Below, piece by piece: positions 1 to 7,181 of a DNA stretch of 18,085 nucleotides; the first letter of the stretch is position 1, and every line of letters starts with the position of its first letter. The notes beneath the pieces were generated by a model, which worked only from the letters and a program-made list of their open reading frames with translations, was not told the DNA's origin and did not search any database. Origin of the DNA: an uncultured Eubacteriales bacterium (GTDB taxonomy: Bacteria; Bacillota; Clostridia; Lachnospirales; Lachnospiraceae); assembly GCA_900321505.1 (NCBI GenBank), contig ONWK01000328.1, positions 1 through 18,085 on the forward strand. The letters run 5' to 3'. A program made the translations under genes and the position numbers.

Positions 1-546
1 ATAAAGGCTGATCTCAAGCTCGACCATAAGGCTGATGGCAGTACCGGTAATGATCAGTGCGATAAATGAGTAACGGTGCGCCATGATCTCCGAATTCTGA
101 AGGATATAATCCGGATATGTATATCCGAAGTAGTAGCATACTCCTGCAGTCAGGAATTCAAGGATAACGAAAACTATCTTGGTTTTACCGCTGAGTATCA
201 TACTCATGAACAGTATGGAGAAGAGACACCACAGGGGTGCGTCTCCGTTGATCCCTCCTCCCCAGAAGAAGGTAAGAGGGAAGTATATGAAGCCCATGAA
301 TATGGATGCCACAACAGCGGCAGCACGGACATGGTCATATTTTACGGAAAAGAATGCAACAGTGATCGTAACCAGGATTCCCAGAGCAAGAAGAAATACA
401 TTTGCAACTGACGGGTCTGTCAGGGCAACCTCCACAAGAGTTACCGACAGGGCGGCTACCGTAATGAAAATACTGAGCACGAACAGCCTTTTCCTGATAT
501 GGATGTTACTGTCTGTTATTTTTTCCCTTAATTTTTTCAGGATCAT
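1..546 (-). CDS. Multi-pass membrane sensor, N-terminal part (cut by window edge)
   Basis: An open frame of 182 codons runs from ATG at 546 off the left edge with no stop. GGAGG lies 8 nt before the ATG. The protein begins MILKKLREKITDSNIHIRKR and then shows about six hydrophobic segments (near residues 20-43, 50-70, 76-98, 106-120, 125-146 and 160-180), including the stretch FFWGGGINGDAPLW. I recall this arrangement from membrane input domains of Lachnospiraceae sensor histidine kinases and GGDEF proteins, so the missing part is probably a kinase or cyclase output; that is inference. The gene starts 44 nt after the stop of the hybrid kinase, on the same strand, and is probably the third gene of that operon. 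Confidence 0.75.
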   Translation of the reverse strand, partial: MILKKLREKITDSNIHIRKRLFVLSIFITVAALSVTLVEVALTDPSVANVFLLALGILVTITVAFFSVKYDHVRAAAVVASIFMGFIYFPLTFFWGGGINGDAPLWCLFSILFMSMILSGKTKIVFVILEFLTAGVCYYFGYTYPDYILQNSEIMAHRYSFIALIITGTAISLMVELEISLY

Positions 547-590
547 TAGGTGGTCCTCCGCACATAAAAGTCACTTTCATATTTGTCAGG

Positions 591-3221
591 TCAGAGCATG
601 GGAAATTCCATGATATCATCATCGGCGGCCGGAAACTCAAGGATGTCGTCATCGGCCGGCTCCGCTGTTTCTTCATCTGCAGCACTGCTTTCCCCGAGAA
701 GAGAGAGAAGGGCTTTTGTGAGGCTTTCCAGCTCACGGATAACCGTGTCATGCTTTGCTTCGATAACTGCTTCATTTCCTTCCTTTGCTGCAAGCTCCAG
801 CTCCCGGGCTTCCTCTGAAAGCTCCGTGGCTCCTATCATTTTGGATGTGCTCTTGATGGAATGGATGTGGATCGCATAATCCGGATAGTTTTTCTCAGTA
901 CGATACTGCTCAAGGAGTGAAAGCTTCTTTTCCATGTCTCCCGCATATTGCAGAAGAAGGGAATAATAGAATTCTTCATCCTGATTACAGTAGTGGAGAC
1001 CCGCCGCGGTATCGATCCCCAGCTTTGTGAATTCCCGCAGCAGATCTGGAGCAGTATCCTCTTCAGGGATCATTTCCTCCGGAGAAGAAGCTGCGGCTGC
1101 TTCGGGATCAGAGACAGCTTTGGTATGAATGGCTGCTCCGGGATCGGCGGCTGCTGCGTCTTCATGCTCATAGGTTATGCGGTCCCTGGGAAGAACTCTG
1201 CTCATTACCCGCTCCAGCTCCTCAAGCTCGATAGGCTTGCTTACGAAGCCGTCGAAGCCTTCGGCGAGGAACATCTGCTTTGCGGTACTCATTGCATTTG
1301 CGGTAAGGGCCACTATGGGAAAATCCCTTCCGCTGCCCTGATTGGCAGCCCTGATATGCTTCATTGCTTCTACGCCGTCCATGCCCTGCATCATATGATC
1401 CATGAAGACTATATCATATTCATTGGATTTGCAGAGCTCTATGGATTCAGCACCGGAAGCGGCGGTGGAAATGATCATACCGTAGCGCTTCAGTATGCTG
1501 GTGGCAACGGTCAGGTTCATGGGCTCATCATCGACTACCAGAGCCCGGATCCCTTTCAGCATCATCCGGCCTTCCTTATGGGCGGTAAGATCCCGGAGAC
1601 TCATATTAAGTATGGTTGTGACGGGGAAGCAGTAGAAGGGCTTCTCCATAAGCTTTGCCCAGGAGTTTTCCGGAAGACTGAATTCCGAGGCCGCAACCAC
1701 AGCCACTACCATTTTTCTGGAAAGCTCTTCGATGTACTGCTTATTTGCTTCATATTCGATATCGGCAATAAAGAGATGGGTCAGGGAGGTGGAATCCACA
1801 AGCCGCTTCAGATTGCCCACATTATCGACTCTGTGCATCTGAACACCCAGTCCCACAACGATATTGCGGACCATGGAATTATAGTATTCACGTACATTCG
1901 GATTGGAATATTTGTCGAAATGGAGAAATGCTCCGATACAGAGACGGTCTCTGTCCGCAACCGACATACAGCTTCCCGGATCGATCACCTTCTGGGGAAT
2001 GCTCACATGTACTCTTGTTCCTTCGCCCTTCCGGCTGGAAATGGTCATGAAGCCGCCGAGGGCAGATACAAAACCGTTAACTATGCAGATTCCGAGACCA
2101 AGTCCGCCTGCAGCACGGGTCCTGCCGGAATCGGACTGGTAGAACTGCTCGGTAACTCTTTCAAGTTCCTCCTCCGTCATGCCTATACCCGTATCGGAGA
2201 TCTCAAGCCGGAGGTTTACACCGTAGTTCTGCAGTTCAGAGGTGATCCGGACATAGACGCCGCCGGATTCGGTATATTTAAGACCGTTGGATATAAGTGC
2301 CTTAAGTATCTTCTTCAGCTTGGCAACGTCGGTATTCATTACAGCGGGAATGGCCGGATCAACATCGATGACCAGCTCGATATCCCGGGGCTTTACCGGT
2401 CTCAGCTCGGTAACAAGATCGTGAAGGACTGAGGACAGCATATAATCCTCATAGTTTATAGCCAGGTCATTCCTGTCGATCTCGGAATAATCCAGAATAT
2501 CGCTGATCTGATCGGATATACGGCGGCCTGCGCTGCGTATCTCATTCAGGCTTTCACGTACCTCAGGATCCTGTTCCTTTTCCAGACATACGCCGGAAAG
2601 ACCTATAACGGCATTGATGGGGGTACGGAGCTCATGAGATACATTTGCAAGGAAATCATTCAGACGTTCGGTGGCATCTGTCAGCTTCTCCACCTCATCC
2701 TTTGAGTTTGCAAGTATGCGTGACCAGCGGTCGATGATTATCTTTGCCAGCTTGCCGAGCACGATGATCATGGCCAGATGGAGCAGGATCCGGGAAATGA
2801 CAAGAGCATCGAATTCCCTGCCGTTTACAACCATGTTGATCAGCTCGTAAGCCATGGTGATAAAGTATGTGACCTGGCAGAGTGTGATAAGAGCTTTTAT
2901 ACCGGAAAGTGTGAACAAAACAATTACGGCACTCATTACTATGGCGAGATCAAAGGTGCTGGTCTCATGAGTACCGTAAAAGAAATATGTACACATCATA
3001 AGAAGTGAATATACCTGTATCCTGTTGCCTGCAGTCCCGGTATTGGAAAGATGCATTATCCAGCTGGCTGCAAGGCCGACGATAAGCAGGATCACTGCCC
3101 AGATCTCCCAGTGCATGAGCAGGGATTCGGCGGACAGTATGATGACAAAAAGCGTATATGTGATAAGAATACTCAGATGAGCGGAATTATAGAGGGCACC
3201 ATCCTTATTGTCATTCTTCAT
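591..3221 (-). CDS. Membrane-bound hybrid histidine kinase (HisKA-HATPase-pseudoREC-REC-HPt)
   Basis: 876 aa. I chose ATG 3221: it has GGAGGG 7 nt upstream and overlaps the preceding stop by 11 bp; an in-frame ATG at 3272 lacks that signal and would overlap 62 bp. Residues 15-165 hold about six membrane segments. HisKA follows with SHELRTPIN (His196), then the ATPase lobe with N312, DTGIGM (343-348) and GGLGLG (372-377). Residues 425-545 look receiver-sized but lack an acidic pair and a clear phosphoacceptor. A canonical receiver follows at 557-677 (D564, D565, D608, T640, K662), then an HPt domain near 725-840 with HSIKST (His787). The set supports an autophosphorylation-to-HPt phosphorelay. 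The tail carries DDDILEFP and DDDIMEFP. The input signal is unknown. It is the second gene of a minus-strand operon, so its partner may be the receiver-GGDEF protein encoded just upstream. Confidence 0.9.
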   Translation of the reverse strand: MKNDNKDGALYNSAHLSILITYTLFVIILSAESLLMHWEIWAVILLIVGLAASWIMHLSNTGTAGNRIQVYSLLMMCTYFFYGTHETSTFDLAIVMSAVIVLFTLSGIKALITLCQVTYFITMAYELINMVVNGREFDALVISRILLHLAMIIVLGKLAKIIIDRWSRILANSKDEVEKLTDATERLNDFLANVSHELRTPINAVIGLSGVCLEKEQDPEVRESLNEIRSAGRRISDQISDILDYSEIDRNDLAINYEDYMLSSVLHDLVTELRPVKPRDIELVIDVDPAIPAVMNTDVAKLKKILKALISNGLKYTESGGVYVRITSELQNYGVNLRLEISDTGIGMTEEELERVTEQFYQSDSGRTRAAGGLGLGICIVNGFVSALGGFMTISSRKGEGTRVHVSIPQKVIDPGSCMSVADRDRLCIGAFLHFDKYSNPNVREYYNSMVRNIVVGLGVQMHRVDNVGNLKRLVDSTSLTHLFIADIEYEANKQYIEELSRKMVVAVVAASEFSLPENSWAKLMEKPFYCFPVTTILNMSLRDLTAHKEGRMMLKGIRALVVDDEPMNLTVATSILKRYGMIISTAASGAESIELCKSNEYDIVFMDHMMQGMDGVEAMKHIRAANQGSGRDFPIVALTANAMSTAKQMFLAEGFDGFVSKPIELEELERVMSRVLPRDRITYEHEDAAAADPGAAIHTKAVSDPEAAAASSPEEMIPEEDTAPDLLREFTKLGIDTAAGLHYCNQDEEFYYSLLLQYAGDMEKKLSLLEQYRTEKNYPDYAIHIHSIKSTSKMIGATELSEEARELELAAKEGNEAVIEAKHDTVIRELESLTKALLSLLGESSAADEETAEPADDDILEFPAADDDIMEFPML

Positions 3222-4581
3222 TGCGGTTCCCTCCGCTGCGGCGCATTTCATACTCTTCAAAATGAGTTTCAACGGAAATGATCAGCTTTCCGCTGTTCTT
3301 CTCATTCCAATGGCGGATGAGCTGATCGCCCACCATATCCAGAGAGTCTTCACGTACTTCAGTGAGAAATACAAAATACTGGTTGAAACGGGTGCGCATG
3401 AAGATGTCGGATTTTCTCAGTGATCCGCGGATATGGTTGCCGAACTCGTCACAGTACTCCATGTAGGCTTGTTCATCTACGTTCTCAGGCTTGTCGAGAG
3501 TGAAGAGAAGCTTGCCTGCGGTACGGCAGTTGCGGAGATTGTAACGCATTACATAGCGGTAAACATAGGAAAATGCTTCCTTATCAAGCTGCAGCGCCAC
3601 ATCCGGGATGGTACGCTCTCCGAGGATTTCGGAAATGGTATTGATATCCAGCCTGTTGCGGTTCAGCTCGTCATCGGAGTATTCCTCCGCGCGGTAATAC
3701 AGGCAGCCATGCTTTCCGTTTTTCTTTACGGTATAAAGAGCCTTGTCCGCATATTTCAGAAGAGCATCATATACATTGCCGTGGCGGGGTACCATAACGG
3801 CGCCGACGGAGGCACCGAGAGGAATATCCATATCCTCACCCATGAGCTTCTTTGCTTCAGCCACGAGCTCATCATTGAGAAGCTGTGTGAAATGCACCAG
3901 ATCCTTTTTGCTTTTCATACCGGTGAGGAAGGAAACAAATTCGTCACCGCCTATCCTTCCGTGGCGGCTTCCCTCCGGGGCATTCTTTTTTATGATCTCG
4001 GAAAAGGTGATGAGTATACGGTCACCCATATCATGGCCGTGAATGTCGTTGACAAGCTTGAAGGAATCCAGGTCGATCATGGCCAGGGTGCCTTCTTCGG
4101 AGGCACAGAGCGCGGAAAGCTCGGTACCTGTTGCGGACTTGTTCAGAAAGCCAGTAAGCTGGTCCGTGGTGGCTTCGCTCTTCAGGGTATGAAGCTCCTC
4201 CTGGCGGTCTACGATATTTCCGATACGGCGGAGCAGTACTTCAGGATTAAAGGGTTTGCGGATATAGTCGGAAACGCCCACTTCAAAACCGCGGCTTTCG
4301 GTCTCCGAACCTTCCGCTGCGGTAAGAAAGATAACGGGGATCTCATCGATGGACGATTTCTTTTCCAGATCGCGCAGCCGTTCAAGAGTCTCAAAGCCGT
4401 CCATTTCAGGCATGTTGATATCAAGAAGGATAAGATCGGGGATATTTCCGTCGCCGACATATTTTAAAAGCGACGGGCCGGATTTTATACAGGTGGCTCT
4501 GATGCCGTGCTGGTTCAGTATGTGGCCGGCCACCTTGAGATTTGAAATATCATCATCTACGACTATTACCCATTTAACCAT
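3211..4581 (-). CDS. Response regulator with GGDEF diguanylate cyclase domain and a degenerate second GGDEF-like domain
   Basis: 456 aa from ATG 4581, with GGAGGAG 6 nt upstream; an in-frame ATG at 4686 would put 35 non-homologous residues before the receiver. Residues 3-125 are a receiver domain (D9-D11 acidic cluster, phosphoacceptor D54, T87, K109). Residues 135-295 are a GGDEF domain with intact RIGGDEF (GGDEF 211-215) and the substrate-side MIDLDSFK, so it should make cyclic di-GMP when phosphorylated. The position of the inhibitory RxxD motif reads PEGS (202-205), so product inhibition is likely lost there. Residues about 327-442 resemble a second GGDEF fold in which RFNQY (398-402) replaces GGDEF, yet RKSD stands at 389-392 with exact I-site spacing. 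First gene of the operon; it overlaps the hybrid kinase start by 11 bp. The kinase partner is inferred from position only. Confidence 0.9.
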   Translation of the reverse strand: MVKWVIVVDDDISNLKVAGHILNQHGIRATCIKSGPSLLKYVGDGNIPDLILLDINMPEMDGFETLERLRDLEKKSSIDEIPVIFLTAAEGSETESRGFEVGVSDYIRKPFNPEVLLRRIGNIVDRQEELHTLKSEATTDQLTGFLNKSATGTELSALCASEEGTLAMIDLDSFKLVNDIHGHDMGDRILITFSEIIKKNAPEGSRHGRIGGDEFVSFLTGMKSKKDLVHFTQLLNDELVAEAKKLMGEDMDIPLGASVGAVMVPRHGNVYDALLKYADKALYTVKKNGKHGCLYYRAEEYSDDELNRNRLDINTISEILGERTIPDVALQLDKEAFSYVYRYVMRYNLRNCRTAGKLLFTLDKPENVDEQAYMEYCDEFGNHIRGSLRKSDIFMRTRFNQYFVFLTEVREDSLDMVGDQLIRHWNEKNSGKLIISVETHFEEYEMRRSGGNRNEE

Positions 4582-4675
4582 ATAATGCTCCTCCGGGGGT
4601 GTATAACTCAGGGTTTTACTGGATGATCCGTAACGTGTATCCTGAATGATGGACGTTAGGACCATATAACTGTTC

Positions 4676-4710
4676 GGCTCCGGCACACCGGAGTAAGAGC
4701 ATCCGGAGCC
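4676..4710 (-). promoter_or_regulatory. Leader hairpin with two competing pairings, upstream of the GGDEF operon
   Basis: On the minus-strand transcript, GGCTCCGG (plus 4703-4710) can pair with CCGGAGCC (plus 4676-4683), giving an 8-bp stem. CTCCGG (plus 4688-4693) can instead pair with CCGGAG (plus 4678-4683) across a 4-nt loop. The two folds compete for the same bases. The site lies in the predicted 150-nt untranslated leader. It shares GCATCCGGAG with the hairpin at 16157-16193, so it may be a dispersed repeat rather than a regulator. No riboswitch consensus was recognised. Confidence 0.4.
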
Positions 4711-4736
4711 CCTGGAGCATAGCAGTTACCAGAATA

Positions 4737-4765
4737 GTTATAACACATAGGTTTATGCTTGTCGA
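4737..4765 (-). promoter_or_regulatory. Predicted sigma-70-type promoter of the signalling operon
   Basis: Read on the minus strand: TCGACA (4765-4760), a 17-bp spacer, then TATAAC (4742-4737). Each box has five of six consensus bases. Transcription would start near 4730, leaving a leader of about 150 nt before ATG 4581. The -35 box occupies the same bases as the predicted purB -35. Confidence 0.55.
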
Positions 4766-4788
4766 GGTTAAGAATGATGTGTTACAAT
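4759..4788 (+). promoter_or_regulatory. Predicted purB promoter with extended -10
   Basis: TTGTCG (4759-4764), an 18-bp spacer, then TACAAT (4783-4788) preceded by TGT, which makes a TGn extended -10. The start point would be near 4795, at the edge of the palindrome 4796-4812. The -35 overlaps the opposite promoter's -35 by five bases. Confidence 0.55.
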
Positions 4789-4795
4789 GTTTTTG

Positions 4796-4812
4796 TGTGT
4801 CCCGGGGACACA
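4796..4812. promoter_or_regulatory. Perfect 17-bp palindrome at the predicted purB transcription start
   Basis: TGTGTCCC, a single G, then GGGACACA. It lies 7 nt after the -10 box, so it could be an operator covering the start site or a 5'-terminal RNA hairpin. It does not match the PurBox (AWWWCCGAACWWT) of Bacillus PurR. Confidence 0.45.
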
Positions 4813-4842
4813 AACGGCGCATTTTTATTTAGGAGGATCATT

Positions 4843-6294
4843 ATGAGTGACAAATATGTGAGTCCGCTTTCGGAGCGGTATGCAAGTAAGGAGATGCAGT
4901 ACATTTTCTCACCGGATAAGAAATTCCGTACCTGGCGTAAGCTTTGGATCGCCCTTGCGGAGACCGAGCAGGAGCTGGGACTGACCGCAGAGGACGGAAG
5001 TCCGCGTATCACGGATGATATGCTGGAAGAGCTTAAGGCTAATTCTGAAAACATTAATTATGAAGTGGCTAAGGCCCGTGAGAAGGAAGTGCGGCATGAT
5101 GTCATGTCACATGTGTATGCTTACGGACAGCAGTGCCCGAAGGCGGCCGGGATCATTCATCTCGGGGCTACAAGCTGCTATGTAGGTGATAATACAGATG
5201 TCATCATCATGACGGAGGCCCTGCTTCTGGTGAGGAAGAAGCTGCTGAACGTGATGAATGAGCTGGCGGCATTTGCCATGAAATACAAGGACCTGCCGAC
5301 CCTTGCCTTTACGCATTTCCAGCCGGCACAGCCTACAACGGTAGGGAAGCGTGCAACACTCTGGCTCCATGATCTCTATCTGGATCTTCAGGATGTTGAA
5401 TATATGATAAGTCAGCAGAAGCTTCTGGGCTCCAAGGGAACTACGGGAACACAGGCCAGCTTCCTTGAGCTTTTCAACGGGGATCACGCGAAGGTACGCC
5501 GTCTGGATGAGCGTATCGCAGAGAAGATGGGCTTTGACGGTGTCTATCCCGTATCCGGACAGACCTACAGCCGGAAGGTTGATTCGAGAGTGCTGAACGT
5601 TCTTGCAGGTATTGCTCAGAGCGCGCATAAGTTCACAAATGATATCCGTCTACTTCAGCATCTGAAGGAGATCGAGGAACCCTTCGAGAAGAATCAGATC
5701 GGTTCTTCGGCTATGGCCTATAAGAGAAATCCCATGAGATCCGAGCGTATCGCATCACTTGCGGATTATGTGATCAGCGATGCAATGAATCCGGCTCTGG
5801 TTGCTGCGACACAGTGGTTTGAGAGAACTCTGGATGACTCGGCAAATAAGCGGCTTTCGGTTCCCGAGGGCTTCCTTGCCATCGACGGTATTCTTGATCT
5901 CTATCTGAATGTTGTGGACGGCCTGGTGGTTTATGATAAGGTTATAACAAAGCACTTCATGGAGGAGATCCCCTTCATGGCAACCGAGAATATAATGATG
6001 GATGCGGTAAAGGCCGGCGGAGACCGCCAGGAGCTGCATGAGAAGATAAGATCTTACTCCATGGAGGCCGGACGCCAGGTTAAGCAGGAGGGTAAGCCGA
6101 ATAATCTGCTCAGCCTGATCGCTGCAGATCCTGCATTTCACAGGAGCCTCGAGGAGCTGGAGGCACTGATGGAGCCGAAGCTGTATGTAGGCCGTGCGCC
6201 GCAGCAGACGGAGGAATTCATTGAAGAGGTGATCCGTCCCGTATTGGAGGCAAACAGAGAACTGCTGGGCTTAACGGCGGAGATCAATGTATAA
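4843..6294 (+). CDS. purB: Adenylosuccinate lyase
   Basis: 483 aa, a usual length for the family. I chose ATG 4843, which has AGGAGG 6 nt before it; the in-frame ATG at 4759 falls inside the predicted promoter. The enzyme cleaves succinyl-AMP to AMP and SAICAR to AICAR in purine synthesis, in the cytoplasm. The fumarase/aspartase superfamily signature GSSAMAYKRNPM is at residues 287-298, with TTGTQASF and the THFQPAQPTTVGKR block upstream as expected of PurB. Its own promoter is predicted at 4759-4788. The downstream gene follows after 60 nt with no terminator, so the two may be cotranscribed. No other purine genes are in view, and the divergent neighbour is a c-di-GMP signalling operon. Confidence 0.96.
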   Translation: MSDKYVSPLSERYASKEMQYIFSPDKKFRTWRKLWIALAETEQELGLTAEDGSPRITDDMLEELKANSENINYEVAKAREKEVRHDVMSHVYAYGQQCPKAAGIIHLGATSCYVGDNTDVIIMTEALLLVRKKLLNVMNELAAFAMKYKDLPTLAFTHFQPAQPTTVGKRATLWLHDLYLDLQDVEYMISQQKLLGSKGTTGTQASFLELFNGDHAKVRRLDERIAEKMGFDGVYPVSGQTYSRKVDSRVLNVLAGIAQSAHKFTNDIRLLQHLKEIEEPFEKNQIGSSAMAYKRNPMRSERIASLADYVISDAMNPALVAATQWFERTLDDSANKRLSVPEGFLAIDGILDLYLNVVDGLVVYDKVITKHFMEEIPFMATENIMMDAVKAGGDRQELHEKIRSYSMEAGRQVKQEGKPNNLLSLIAADPAFHRSLEELEALMEPKLYVGRAPQQTEEFIEEVIRPVLEANRELLGLTAEINV

Positions 6295-6354
6295 TACCAG
6301 GTTCTGTATGAGCTGAACTTTAAAACGGTGGATAAGTGAATAAGGAGGTATACT

Positions 6355-7053
6355 ATGGGGTTATTTGACAAGGTGATGAGTGCTGTCGATCCGGCAGCGG
6401 CAGCTGCTGCAGCAAATGCTTATTCCGGCGGGGGCGGTCCGATGATACTTCAGCCGGGCTGGAAATGTGACAGGCAGATCGTACTGAAGGATCCGGCACC
6501 TGAGAGTCTTGAGGAGCTTAAGGCGGCAGTGGATGTATCCGATCCCGGAAGCATATGTGCCTACTGGGTATATGCGGTGATGTGTCTTACGGCGGATTAT
6601 GATATCGGCATGGATATGATGAAATATCTTTATGCGGACATCGAACCCTTCGGAAGAGGCTTTACCGAAGGCGGCGCATCGGGCAGGGCAGGCTGGGATA
6701 CCTATTTCAACGACAGGATCAAAAGCGATGAATACCGCTGGCTGCCAAGAGCTTATTTTGCAGGCTCTGTAGCTTCAAACGGCTTCCATCCGGCTCAGCC
6801 GCTTACGGTTCAGCTTCACTATAATGATCCGAATACGAATACCCTCAACAGCCAGACTCTTCAGCAGCTGGGACGGCTCAATATAGTTTACTGGGTACAG
6901 AGCAACGCTGCCGGAAATAAGGTAAATATAGAGCTTTCAAGATTTGACGGAAGTGCCCGCTGGTACGTAACAAAGGGCACATCCTCCACAAGCCTGTTCT
7001 ATGATCAGAGGGCAGGACTTACAGCCGAAGCAAAGGCAAAGCTTTGGACATAA
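6355..7053 (+). CDS. Conserved-looking protein of unknown function (DUF6935-like)
   Basis: 232 aa; AAGGAGG sits 6 nt before ATG. There is no signal peptide and no membrane segment. The start MGLFDKVMSAVDP is amphipathic and is followed by an alanine run and a GGGG stretch (residues about 14-28), probably a flexible linker. The body has EELKAAVDVSDPGSICAYWVYAV, then LPRAYFAGSVASNGFHPAQPLTV and a C-terminal part rich in beta-like strands with NKVNIELSRFDGSARWYV. The order of helical repeat, LPRxYFxG motif and strand region reminds me of the clostridial DUF6935 family; that is from memory and unverified. It lies downstream of purB, possibly on the same transcript, and ends before a strong hairpin. 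No function can be assigned. Confidence 0.85.
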   Translation: MGLFDKVMSAVDPAAAAAAANAYSGGGGPMILQPGWKCDRQIVLKDPAPESLEELKAAVDVSDPGSICAYWVYAVMCLTADYDIGMDMMKYLYADIEPFGRGFTEGGASGRAGWDTYFNDRIKSDEYRWLPRAYFAGSVASNGFHPAQPLTVQLHYNDPNTNTLNSQTLQQLGRLNIVYWVQSNAAGNKVNIELSRFDGSARWYVTKGTSSTSLFYDQRAGLTAEAKAKLWT

Positions 7054-7066
7054 TATAGCGGCCCAT

Positions 7067-7104
7067 AAGGGGACGGTTCCATGACAACTCGGAACCGTCC
7101 CCTT
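7067..7104 (+). terminator. GGGGACGGTTCC hairpin, probable terminator and member of a dispersed repeat family
   Basis: AAGGGGACGGTTCC (7067-7080) pairs perfectly with GGAACCGTCCCCTT (7091-7104) across a 10-nt loop. The trailing sequence TTTGTCACTTT is only partly T-rich, so termination is plausible but not ideal. The same 12-base core, GGGGACGGTTCC, recurs in the hairpin at 13735-13778. Confidence 0.65.
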
Positions 7105-7132
7105 TGTCACTTTAAAGTCACTTTGGAATGAT
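7104..7132 (+). promoter_or_regulatory. Weak candidate promoter for the ABC transporter operon
   Basis: TTGTCA (7104-7109), a 17-bp spacer, then AATGAT (7127-7132). The -35 is good, the -10 is only four of six. The -35 touches the right arm of the preceding hairpin. No other candidate was better in the 128-nt gap. Confidence 0.25.
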
Positions 7133-7181
7133 AGATTACCATCAGAGGTTAACTGCATTTCAAAAAAGGGAGAGTTTTTTT

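Noticed and set aside
948..2432. 494-codon plus-strand ORF
   Set aside because: Antisense to the hybrid kinase, whose domains and motifs are unmistakable; the antisense product shows no family and no ribosome site.
3433..4467. 344-codon plus-strand ORF
   Set aside because: Antisense shadow of the receiver-GGDEF gene, with no start signal or recognisable domain.
4582..4730. Cyclic di-GMP riboswitch before the GGDEF operon
   Set aside because: The leader is long and structured, but I could not find the conserved GGCAAA and GACGCAAAGCC-type segments of the GEMM fold.
5107..5628. 173-codon minus-strand ORF
   Set aside because: Antisense to purB; no ribosome site or domain.
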